Assembly: GCA_964023275.1 (NCBI GenBank)
Contig: OZ029913.1
Coordinates: 47,061,976-47,125,975, forward strand
DNA length: 64,000 nt
DNA from: Norana najaformis
Taxonomy: Eukaryota > Annelida > Clitellata > Crassiclitellata > Hormogastridae
Reading direction: 5' to 3'
Shown: in pieces, positions 55,514 through 64,000 of the stretch
How the letters are laid out: every line of letters begins with the position of its first letter
Numbering within the stretch: position 1 is the first letter of the stretch
Notes under the pieces: generated by a model
What the model was told of the DNA's origin: nothing
The model's database searches: none
The model's input: only the letters and a program-made list of their open reading frames with translations
Program-made: the position numbers and the translations under genes

Positions 55514-56392
55514 GTGGAGAGAATTATACAAGCGCATGGACTCCTTCACCACTGCTATGCGGATGATACACGGCTTTACTTCTTCTGTGAGCCATCAGAA
55601 ACCGCTGAGCTGAAACAGAGAGTGATGCTGTGTATCGAGCGCATTTCAGAGTGGATGGCGTCCAACCGCCTCGGACTTAATCCATCAAAGTCTGACTTTC
55701 TATGGTGCACCACCCTCCGACGTCGCCATCTACTCGACGACAGTACCTTTGCCCTCGGTGATTCCGAAGTTCGACCAGCTGACACCGTTCGCAACCTTGG
55801 GGTCCGGTTTGACAGCTGCGTGACCATGTCGGCCCATGTGAATCAACTTGTACGAGGTTGCTTCTATCAGTTGCGTCGCATTAAATCGATCCGCAGATTC
55901 ATTCCCACCTCAACCGCTGTCACTCTGGTCAACAGTTTCATCGTCTCCAGGGTTGATTACTGCAATAGCCTGCTGGCAGGTCTGCCGACTTGCCAGCTAG
56001 CGCGGATACAGTCAGTGCTAAACTCTACTGTCCGCCTCATCTATGGTCGGACACCATTCAATCACGTCACTGATCTGCTGCGCGACAACCTGCACTGGTT
56101 GCGCGTTCCTCAGCGGATCACCTACAAACTGTGCCTAATTACATACAAGGCTCTTAATGGTCTTCTACCAGACTATATATCCGACTTCTGTATTCGAACA
56201 GCCGACAACCAGAACACATATCAGCTACGGTCCTCATCGAGGAATCAACTGCATGTCCCGCGTTCTTCCACGAAGTTCGGCGAACGTTCCTTCACTGTCG
56301 CCGGACCCACTGCGTGGAACAGTCTTCCTGAGAATGTGACGAATGCCCCATCGCTGGACACATTCAAGTCACGACTCAAGACATCTTTTTAG
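55514..56392 (+). pseudogene. L2-like RT C-terminal half
   Basis: 292 open residues without a break: HHCYADDTRLYFFCEPSE (catalytic pair), WMASNRLGLNPSKSDFLW, VRNLGVRFDSCVTMSAHV, FIVSRVDYCNSLLAGL, NLHWLRVPQRITYKLCLI, FTVAGPTAWNSLPENV and LDTFKSRLKTSF at the stop. The upstream RT with the first catalytic Asp is missing (a GPPPLLLIIHG-type remnant of the preceding motif lies just before 55514). An open frame suggests a fairly recent insertion. Confidence 0.9.
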
Positions 56393-56393
56393 G

Positions 56394-56865
56394 GGTTCTA
56401 GGACAATAACCCCCTGGACAATTACCCCCCGGACAATTACCCCCGGACAATTACCCCCATGCAAATAACCCCCCGGACAATTACCCCCTGGACAATTACC
56501 CCCTTATACAGTAAAGAGTAGACATGAAAGACTTAACCATACATCAAAAACTAATTAATAGACAATTATCAGACAATTGGGCCCAGACTAGACTCTTTCA
56601 TGTTGTGTGGCCCAATTGTCTAATAATTGTCCAATATTTAGTTTTTGATGTTTGGTAATTCTTTCATGTCTACTCTGTCCCGGTTGTCTAATAATTGTCT
56701 AATAATTAGTTTTTGATGTATGGTAAGTCTTTCATGTCTACTCTTTACTGTATAGGGGGGTAATTGTCCGGGGGGTAATTGTCCGGGGGGTTATTTGCAT
56801 GGGGTGTAATTGTCCGGGGGTAATTGTCCGGGGGGTAATTGTCCAGGGGTTATTGTTCTGTTACC
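56394..56865. mobile_element. Foldback transposon with GGACAATTACCCC arrays
   Basis: 472 bp. Ends GGTTCTAGGACAATAACC and, inverted, GGTAACAGAACAATAACC (14 of 18 match). CTTTTTAGG flanks both sides (56385-56393 and 56866-56874), a 9-bp TSD falling on the LINE stop codon region. Each arm carries five to six GGACAATTACCCCC-type units, then a shared inner arm (AGACATGAAAGACTTA... and inverse). No coding capacity. Superfamily not assigned. Confidence 0.88.
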
Positions 56866-56961
56866 CTTTTTAGGATATCTTATGACTGCAATTGATTTTT
56901 GAACCCTTGTACAGCGCCCTTTTCTTCGGCCTTGGCTGTGCTACGGCGCTATATAAATTGT

Positions 56962-56962
56962 C

Positions 56963-57010
<48 letters not shown>
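56962..57010 (+). repeat. (ATT)n microsatellite 5, LINE tail
   Basis: About 49 bp of ATT repeats directly after the LINE 3' box. Confidence 0.92.
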
Positions 57011-57325
57011 GTGTTTTAGAATGACCACCAAAAGTCTTTCTAAACATTACGTCTCGTGGCAACAGTCGTAAAACATTACAAATACTTACATAATTTGGTC
57101 ATTATCATAGTAGCGGATGCACTCGACTTCAAATTAGGCACCAAAGGGACATTTCAAACTGAGTGTATACGGTAGGGCAAAATAAAATTGAAAATAAAAA
57201 AGCAAAATTCTAAATGAGGACTTATAGTTCCAGAGCTAACATAGCAAGGAATATAAACATGTAAAGAACTCATTTTGGTGAATTTAGTCTATTTGCCTGC
57301 TGAGGCAATTTCGGCTTTTCTGCAT
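57011..57325. other. No gene seen
   Basis: AT-rich spacer; nothing recognised. Confidence 0.4.
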
Positions 57326-57329
57326 TTGG

Positions 57330-57460
57330 ACATGGAACCGAACCTTTCTTGCCTATAGATTTTGTTTTGACTGAGCGCCTGTGAGTGAGCTGGTTCCTGC
57401 GACTTAGCTTTTGTTGGGCGTTGTGGAAATCTCGAGTTTACGATTACGATATCTCAATAA
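57330..57460 (+). mobile_element. 3' end of the GATTAC-tailed LINE
   Basis: Contains TTTTGTTTTGACTGAGCGCC, GAGCTGGTTCCTGCGACTTA and GGGCGTTGTGGAAATC with a TTACGATTACGATA end. 5'-truncated, non-coding. Confidence 0.75.
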
Positions 57461-57630
57461 ACTTTCCGACTTCGTGATGGTTTTCTCACATACAGTATTT
57501 CCTTTTGCATGGACCGCTGCCTCACACACCAACTCTCCAGTTGGAGAGCGATGCCAACCTGCAGCGCAGCAAAATTGAGGCTAGTTTACCAACCGCATGC
57601 CTTTTGGCACCACACTTACACGATCCATTC

Positions 57631-57741
57631 ACGGGGACCTTAAATAGCATGGCGCCCATTCAAATGGGCAGCGATGGTGAAAGATCTCACTCGATTAATT
57701 AATTGAAAAATCAGCAGGGTCGAGGCCATACGGTCGCTATA
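57631..57741 (+). repeat. Dispersed short repeat family, copy B
   Basis: ACGGGGACCTTAAATAGCAT through GGCCATACGGTCGCTATAG, 111 bp. See copy A at 5054-5218. Confidence 0.78.
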
Positions 57742-57744
57742 GAA

Positions 57745-58796
57745 GCACATGCACATTTTTAGCATTACGTTTACTTAGCAACCACCCTTCTCATCATGTA
57801 GGCCCTTTCCAGTGGCTATTGGCCTTAAACGCCCTGACTTCTTGGTAAGCATAAGAAGGCTGCCACCAAACAAAAATAGGTATAACCTCTAACGGGTAAG
57901 CACCGAATAGTTACAAGTTGATGAACCCGGTCGTTTCCTCAAGTAAAGTCGAAGTAGACACGGTATCTGATAAGCTAAGGAGATAACTTGGGTACAGCTC
58001 ATCTGGGGCACCCACAGATTCCGGTGGAAAAGAACGAATGTCGGTTTCTACATCCGACTGCTCAAGTGACTTGATACGGATTTGTAGTGGAAGATAATAC
58101 GCCCCGTATTATCTTCCAAGCCTAACCACTACAATTCCTTATCAAGTCACTTGGGTAACGATATAATTATTATTAATATTATCAACATCTTCCTTATCAT
58201 TGGCATCATCAAATCGAACCCAGAAAATGCAGAAGTGAATGGCGAACAGATTCGAAATCTCCCGACTTGTCACGCGTGTATATGCCTACTGCTTACTGAC
58301 ACAAATAAGGAAGGAATATTGTAGTATTGTGATGTAATGTAATGCAATGCGGCATTTATGAAGCTCAGTTTCAACATAACTTCCGACCAGAGGACTGTAA
58401 TACACGGCTTTCGCTATTCTGTGCATAGCAAGAATCAATAATATTGACAAACATAACATTGTCCCGTCGTCGTCATCATCATCACAATCAACAGCGGCAG
58501 CATCATCACTGTCCTCTGCCTCCTGCTCCTCATCATCATCACTGTACTCCACCTCCTCATTTTTCTGTACCTCCTCCTCATCATTATCAACTTCCTCCAC
58601 CTCCTCTTCTGCATGACAATGATCATCATGATCACAATCGCCAGCATTTTTCTTCCTTCGCCTCCTCCACGGTTGCATCGTCTCTCGCTTCGTTCGTCCA
58701 AACTAAAGTTCAAACTTCGCAGAACTCGAGCGAGACATAATTGTTGCCTCCAGTCGTCCTCGCTTCGAGTAGCGTAACCGCATGCTTCATCGCCGA
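57745..58796. other. No gene seen; hairpin and low-complexity tract
   Basis: Contains a hairpin at 58063-58153 and a CAT/CTC-rich tract at about 58466-58650, whose minus strand would be an Asp/Glu run. This lies downstream of the membrane-protein gene and may include its 3' untranslated region. No clear polyadenylation site chosen. Confidence 0.45.
58063..58153. repeat. 91-bp imperfect hairpin
   Basis: CAAGTGACTTGATA on the left pairs with its inverse on the right, followed inward by TTGTAGTGG and AAGATAATACG, also inverted. The loop is about four bases; the right arm has a small bulge (AAGCCTAA). Confidence 0.8.
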
Positions 58797-60308
58797 TCAC
58801 GTGTAAATGATCGGATCGACAATGATCTCAGTCTCGTCCGTCTCACTGATTGGTGGTATCGTAGCTTTCTGAACAGCGGCGAGTCCCTCTTTCTCTGCGG
58901 ACGTCGCTGCAACGACAGTCGGAGCCGCCGGCGCCGGCACGGCTTCCTGGGCAACGCCGGCGTGGTGACCAGCGTTGAGAATTCGCTGGAACCGGTACAT
59001 GACGAGATCTGCTAGGTACAGCTTAGCAATGTGTAGTATGTAGTACATGAAGTGGATGGCAACTGGGGTGATGAAGGCGAACCCGAGAAAGTAGAGGGTC
59101 GAGATGGTGATCCGGCCGCGCGACCAGTAGTCCGCAGCTTCGTAGAAAGGGTAGTATTCTTCGCTCGCCGACAACATGGTGTAGGCAAAGATAACCAGGT
59201 GGTAGAAGAAGGAGTAGCACGGCATCACGTAGACATGTAGCAGCCGGATTGTGATGCCCGATGTCCAGAAGTCAAGGAAGCTGAGAGGTCCGAAGATGAT
59301 GTGAATCATAACTTCATCGGCAGAGTAGGAAGGCGGACGCGGCCACGAGTTGCGGATCACTCCTATCAAGGGAAACATGATGCAATGAAATTACGCTACT
59401 GTTTTGTTTTCAGTATTGGTAGTTTAGTTTACTGTAGTGCAACGCAATGTATATTCAAATCCAAGTCAATTTATATGCACGTTTGATATTCCCTCTCCTT
59501 CTCAGCAATGTCATCCACCGTCCTCCATTTCTTCTTCCTCCATTTCGTAATCGTACACCTCTTCTTCCTTGTCACTTATTTTACTATTCCTCTTTCTCCT
59601 TTTCCTCTTTGTAATCTTCTCTATCTTTTCCTGCTTTTGTTCCTCCTCCTCCTCTCCCACGTCATCCTTTTCATCTTTTCCTCCTTACTTCTCACCTGCT
59701 TCCTCCTCTTTCCTTTCTGCCTTTTCTTCCTCCGCCTGTTCCTCTTCTTTTTCGTCCTCTTTATCTCTTTAACCAACTTCTTTCTCCCTTTCCTCTTTGG
59801 TTTTCCTTCTTCCCGTGAGGATGTCGGTTCGCATACCGATCATGGCTTATTTCAGAGATTTCAATCGCGGTCTAGCACGGTCCACACACGGGGACCTTAA
59901 ATGGCGTGGGGCCCATTCAAAATGGCAGCAGTGGTGAAGGACCTCTCCCGATTAATTCATTTTAAAATGAGCAGGGTCGAGACCATTTGGTCGCTATACA
60001 AAAAAGTGTACATTTGCATTTTTCTTTTACTACAAATTGGTTTCGGCCTGTATACCTTTGAACAGCTTGACAGAATACATGACAAGCGTCATGAGTCCCG
60101 AATACAGCGAGATGTAATGCGTGATCCAGATGACTTTGAAGGCCAGCAAAAGTGAGGGACGAGCCTCAAAGCTTGCCTTCGTCTTCTTCTTCCGTCGCCT
60201 TTTCAATCCAGACGTTTTGCGCTGCGGGCCAGCCGGAGCCACTGAAGAGACGAAGGGCATCATGTTAGCCATCCAGCCATTATAGCATTGTAATATGACA
60301 GAAGACAT
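58797..60308 (-). CDS. Candidate host gene: multi-pass membrane protein, two exons
   Basis: Exon 1 is 60308-60056 and exon 2 is 59362-58797 (stop). The donor reads AAAG/GTATAC and the acceptor TTTCCCTTGATAG/GA. Joining them keeps frame (split Gly codon) and gives about 272 residues, or about 260 if the Met at 60272 is used. Hydrophobic segments lie at about 52-80, 100-118, 121-148 and 169-191; a Lys/Arg run (KRRRKKKTK) precedes the first. The tail (about 210-272) is Ala/Pro-rich then acidic. No stops or frameshifts, unlike every transposon around it. I do not recognise the family. Further 5' exons are possible. Start and gene limits are inferred. Confidence 0.6.
59500..59800. repeat. Pyrimidine-rich tract in the intron
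   Basis: TCTTCC/TTTCTC-rich low-complexity sequence inside the 693-bp intron of the membrane-protein gene. Plus-strand frames over it (Phe/Leu/Ser-rich) are not genes. Confidence 0.7.
59889..59998 (+). repeat. Dispersed short repeat family, copy C
   Basis: ACGGGGACCTTAAATGGCGT through GACCATTTGGTCGCTATA, 110 bp, in the intron of the membrane-protein gene and antisense to it. See copy A. Confidence 0.78.
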
Positions 60309-60309
60309 G

Positions 60310-61325
60310 CAGGCGCAATAGAAGCGATTTAACTAAGAGGTTGGGTAAAGTAATAAGTAATGCTAGGCAATAAATATATCAACAGAGACCAGATGGTCAT
60401 TGACACCTGACAGCGGCGAGGTAGAGAGACCATCAGAAAGGAAGGGGAAGGCAAGAATGTCCATTATACAGCCAAGATAAATGGTCTTGCAGAGTTGACA
60501 GCCGAGAGCAGAACTCCCCCGCCAGCCACAGTCAAACAACATAGCCAAAGCTCCATTTCAAAGAGACGCCGGCTTGACCATCTACAGAGAGACTAAGAAC
60601 AAATGGAAAGATATCAGAGTCCTCGTAAACGCAAGCAGTCAGGCAGGCATACCAACAGACACAGATAGTAGAACACTGTCCATGATAACGTCAGCGCGAC
60701 TACCTTAGTCATAGCGAGTAGAGTAGTTGCTGTTAGTATTATTAATAAAGGTAACCGCCAGTAAACACGAATCTAGGCACCGACTGCAGGTAAGCGGAAG
60801 GTACATGCTAGCGCCAGCCAGGCCCAGCTAAGATCTAAGCCTCAGAAAATCGCATCTACGCATCAGACGATCCTAAAATGGAAACGCAGAATTTAGCTTA
60901 GAGAACAGGCAGGAATGAGTAGACCCGGAAGCATAGCCAAGGCAACTGACGGGCCGTGACCAGAAAACATATAAACGCCGGAATAAGTAATTTTGAGCAG
61001 TCTCGTCTGTATTGATGTATTGATCTCTCGCAGTGATATTTAGACAAGGCTCGACCAGGACAGATAATTGACTACAGCCGACATCCTGCTTGTCTGTTGT
61101 GAGTATTCATTTATTATTAACTCTCGTAGCAAGGGGGTGCTCTCTTTTCCTTCTAGTATCCCCATAACTTCACCACAGTAATATAATGTAAGTAGTGTTA
61201 TATACTGCAACTCCTGGAACACCCCAAAAGGTACCGTTACTTCTGGAACATTCCGATAGGTACTTTAGCATACTTGTAATGAGACAGGTGGCCAAACGCC
61301 GTCAATCTAGTTCGATCTTGTTTAT
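60310..61325. other. No gene seen; upstream of membrane-protein gene
   Basis: Intergenic sequence that would hold the promoter of the minus-strand gene. No TATA box can be assigned. Short frames lack motifs. Confidence 0.4.
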
Positions 61326-61489
61326 CAAAAACAACTCCGCCAAAGCCGGTCCCAAGCCCGGTTGAAAAAGGAGGAGGGTTCTGCGGTGGGTTTGCGGCCC
61401 GCCCAGGTAAAAAAGAACTTGCAACAGAAACGATACAGGAAATACCAGACTACACTGTCGCGGCGGGGCGCATAGGAGATGAGAGGAAT

Positions 61490-62214
61490 ATGGATCCGCT
61501 TATGAAGGGTCAGGGTGAAAGCCGAAAGGAAGCCAAGACCCAGAAGTCTCAAATCCTAACGACCAAAGCCAAGACAAAAATCGGACATTGGAATGTAAGA
61601 ACATTGTATGCTACAGGGAGGATGGCACAGGTGACGAGAGAGATGAAGGAACACAAACTGGAAATATTGGGTCTAAGCGAGACGCGGTGGACTGGAAGCG
61701 GAAGTATTGTATCGGATGGAGTGACCATGTACTACTCAGGGGGAACTAAACACGAAAGAGGAGTGGGTATAATGGTAAACCAAAGGATTGCGGCGGCTAT
61801 CATCGGGTGGGAACCGGTAAACGAAAAAATTATCACCATGAGAATACAGTCAAGACACACCAAGATGACTTTGGTACAGGTATACGCACCAACAAATACA
61901 GCCACGGATGACGAAAAGGATGAATTCTACGAGCAGCTACAGGATGTGATGGATGCAGCACCGAAGTACGACCTGAAGATAGTAATGGGCGTTTCAACGC
62001 GCAAATAGGCAGGGACAGGATGGGATGGATGGATGCAATGGGGGCAGAGGCGGATGGAGAGAGAAACGACAACGGGGAGAGGATGCTTAGCTACTGCATT
62101 AGTAACAAACTGAAAGTCGGAGGCAGCATGTTCAAGCACAGAAACATTCACAAGGATACCTGGAGATCACCTGATGGAAGACCCACAAACCAAATCGACC
62201 ATTTGTGCATCTCC
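61490..62214 (+). pseudogene. RTE-like endonuclease, main part
   Basis: APE-type nicking enzyme. Reads KIGHWNVRTLYATGRMAQVT (Asn motif), ILGLSETRWTGSG (Glu motif), RGVGIMVNQRIAAAI, LVQVYAPTNTATDDEKDEF and LKIVMG. One base is missing at 61991/61992, destroying the GDFN motif and shifting frame. Reading goes on as NAQIGRDR..., then GERMLSYCISNKLKVGGSMF, WRSPDGRPTNQIDHLCIS at 62214. Confidence 0.9.
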
Positions 62215-63104
62215 GACTCTGTTTAACCTGTATGCAGAAAGAATAATGCGGCTGGCGGAATTGGATGGGGCGGAGGAAGGAATGAGGATAGCAGGGAGGA
62301 TATTAAACAACTTAAGATACGCAGATGATACAACACTTCTGGCAGGGAAAAAGGATGATCTTGGTGAGCTTATACGTCGACTAAGGAGGGAAAGTGAAAA
62401 GGCAGGGCTATACTTCAACATCAAAAAGACTAAGATCATGACGACGGCAGAATGGGATACTTTTGAGATGGATGGAGAAAACATAGAAGTTGTATCAAGT
62501 TTCTCATTTCTGGGATCATTAATTGAGAGAGAGGGCAGGTGTGATGGAGAGGTGAGAAGGAGAATTGCACTAGGCAAAACTGCAATGCAGGGAATGGCAA
62601 AGATATGGAAGGACAGACATGTGAGCATGAAGACAAAGACAGGTCTTGTCAAAGCAATGATCTTCCCCATAGTATTATATGGAAGCGAGACATGGACAAA
62701 AACGAAAGGCTTGGAGGATAAAATCGCTGCGTGTGAAATGTGGATATGGAGGAAACTGTTGAGGATATCGTGGAGGGAAAAGAGAACAAATGAATCAGTA
62801 CTACAGGAGATTGGTGACCTAAGAGGTGATCTGACATTGAATCAAAGAGCCAGCAGGCAGAAGATGATGTACTTTGGACATGTGATGCGCGCTGATGGAC
62901 TAGAAAAGACGATGATGTTGGCGTGTGGAGAGGGAAAGAGGAGAAGAGGACGACCGAGAACTAGATGGATAGAAGAGGTACAGAGGAAGACAGCGATGAA
63001 TCTTGCACAGCTGAGGGATGTGGCAATGGACAGAAGAGCATGGAGAAGTCTGGTCATGACGGTCGCTAGGGTTCCAAGAACCGACGGCACAAGGTGACAA
63101 GGTG
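62215..63104 (+). pseudogene. Nested 5'-truncated RTE-like LINE
   Basis: 890 bp. Starts inside the RT at PTLFNLYAERIMRLAE, then LRYADDTTLLAGKKDD (catalytic pair), FNIKKTKIMTT, SFLGSLIEREGRCDGEVRRR, MIFPIVLYGSETWTKTKG, ACEMWIWRKLLRISWREKRT, FGHVMRADGLEKTMML, GRPRTRWIEEVQRKTAMNLA and a stop at 63097. The frame is open from start to end. It finishes with two tandem ACAAGGTG units (63089-63104), the kind of short 3' repeat RTE elements end with, and almost no 3' untranslated region. Confidence 0.9.
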
Positions 63105-63225
63105 AAGAGATGGGCGTCGTCTCTCCAGGACGTGCGCGTGTATAGAGGGGCCGATGCTGCTTCGGACCACTATCTGGTGGTCGCAACGATAAGACTGAAG
63201 CTGAAGAAACTGGCCAATAAATCTG
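63105..63225 (+). pseudogene. RTE-like endonuclease, C-terminal part
   Basis: Reads KRWASSLQDVRVYRGADAAS then DHYLVVATIRLKLKKLANK, with the SDH catalytic motif at 63168-63179. It continues, without loss of a codon, the text that stops at 62214 (QIDHLCIS). Confidence 0.9.
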
Positions 63226-64000
63226 ACTACCAGACCATTGTCCGTTTGCGTGCGTGGGTGTGTTTGTCTGCTCGTATTTGCATACCTCTGCGTGTCCGCG
63301 TGTCAGTATAAGTTTAATCAGAGTGCCAGCTATTGAAGTCGCCATCGCTTCAGAACAATGAAATCTATACAACTTTAAATCTACTGGAAATCGATTCTTC
63401 TTAGCATATATGTAATGCGGAGATATATAAATATATACATATAATCGTATTGGTAAATATGCCTGCTCGTGTGGTCGCCTGTGTGTGTGTGAGTGCGTGT
63501 GCGTTTGTGTGGCTAAGAATGAATGTTTCTTGAACGGCAAAACAAATAGCCGATGGTCAATCAAGTGTAATTATAATCGCTACATTGTAATTGAACCTCT
63601 GACGATGACGGTGAGTGGGTGAGAATCGACTGCACCTGTTAAACAGCTGCCTTTGCAACAAGTTTCAACTGGACCTTATTTCATTTGATCTATGAGCTGG
63701 AACTTATTTCATTTGATCTATGTATATATATATAAATATCACTGGCCGACACATAATTTGTTGCCTCAAATGTTAGAACTGTTTCTGGGTATATTTGACC
63801 TGCTGATTCCAGAAAAGGCACCAGTTTTCTCCCAGCAGGTCTAGTTCTCGAGATATAGAACATTATGCCATATACCAGTCCTTGCCTCTGCTCGCACATA
63901 AAACATAAGGCTATAGCTATAATTATGTAGTGCTCAATTTATTATGTGATACACTAAATAAACATAATAATACAAATACTTAAAAGAAAATGGTAGTACC
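63226..64000. other. No gene seen; TG-rich simple sequence
   Basis: Contains TG/GT-rich stretches (about 63235-63305 and 63478-63515), a TATATA patch near 63720, and a tandem TGGAACTTATTTCATTTGAT duplication near 63672-63720. No coding motif; the minus-strand 240-residue frame at 62842-63564 is mostly antisense to the RTE LINE. Confidence 0.5.

Larger units (their letters stand above)
55480..57010 (+). mobile_element. L2-like LINE with (ATT)n tail, split by foldback element
   Basis: Coding RT end (55490-56392), then a foldback element (56394-56865), then the LINE 3' end (56875-56960) with ACGGCGCTATATAAATTG and an (ATT)n tail (56962-57010). 5'-truncated just before the YADD box. Confidence 0.9.
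61330..63225 (+). mobile_element. RTE-like LINE, 3'-truncated, with nested relative
   Basis: Plus-strand leader at about 61330-61490, endonuclease (61490-62214 and 63105-63225), split by a second RTE-like copy (62215-63104). After LKLKKLANK at about 63222 the outer element stops before any RT, joining unrelated TG-rich DNA. LINEs usually lose the 5' end, so this 3' loss implies a later deletion or rearrangement. Confidence 0.87.

Noticed and set aside
58286-58800. Asp/Glu-rich minus-strand frame resembling an acidic protein
   Set aside because: It follows a CAT/CTC-rich low-complexity tract and lacks a start context or any domain; could be 3' untranslated sequence of the host gene.
59508-59900. 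Phe/Leu-rich plus-strand frame of 130 residues
   Set aside because: Pyrimidine-rich low-complexity sequence in the intron of the minus-strand gene; no conserved pattern.
62842-63564. 240-residue minus-strand open frame
   Set aside because: Mostly antisense to the nested RTE LINE and then TG-rich simple sequence; no motif.

Overview
This window looks like the genome of a metazoan, probably an aquatic invertebrate. There are no operons or ribosome binding sites and coding density is very low. The content is a typical mix of animal transposons: APE-type LINEs of several families (L2/CR1-like, RTE-like, and a family I cannot place), an RLE-type LINE, Gypsy and BEL/Pao LTR elements, a Polinton/Maverick remnant, hAT-like elements and MITEs. 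I cannot name the species or phylum. Almost everything is mobile DNA, mostly broken. The one candidate host gene is a two-exon, multi-pass membrane protein on the minus strand at 58797-60308, which I do not recognise.

Layout. 1-4.8 kb: decayed Polinton on the minus strand (integrase, a penton-like minor capsid gene, major-capsid-like gene), split by a 501-bp MITE. 5.6-9.8 kb: an L2/CR1-like LINE with a 2A-like peptide motif (minus), then an RTE-like LINE (plus) carrying a 186-bp LINE tail with an 8-bp target-site duplication (TSD). 10.5-14 kb: RLE-type LINE copy 1, two (ATT)n tracts, and a LINE fragment. 14-20 kb: LINE fragments and simple repeats. 20.0-22.2 kb: a non-autonomous LTR element (LTR, about 185 bp interior, LTR) with a 36-37 bp minisatellite inside its LTRs and a LINE fragment in its first LTR. 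23-27.5 kb: LINE fragments. 27.5-30 kb: RLE copies 2 and 3 alternating with (ATT)n tracts. 30.3-42.3 kb: a BEL/Pao element containing a hAT-type MITE, a LINE and, in its 3' LTR, a structurally complete Gypsy element. 43-46 kb: pieces of a DNA transposon with a recurring transposase-like family. 46.1-51.4 kb: a near full-length LINE split by a 2.5-kb hAT-type element. 51.4-57 kb: more transposase, RTE-like and RLE fragments, then an L2-like LINE split by a GC-rich foldback element. 58.8-60.3 kb: host gene. 61.3-63.2 kb: an RTE-like LINE interrupted inside its endonuclease by a 5'-truncated relative.

The elements relate mainly by nesting, which gives relative ages. The strongest structural calls rest on matching target-site duplications, paired LTRs, primer sites and reading frames that resume across an insertion. 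At least thirteen LINE ends share a 3' box close to GGCGCT-(A/T/G)-TA-(T/C)-A followed by family-specific short tandem repeats. Family assignments are from recognition of motifs, not database searches.
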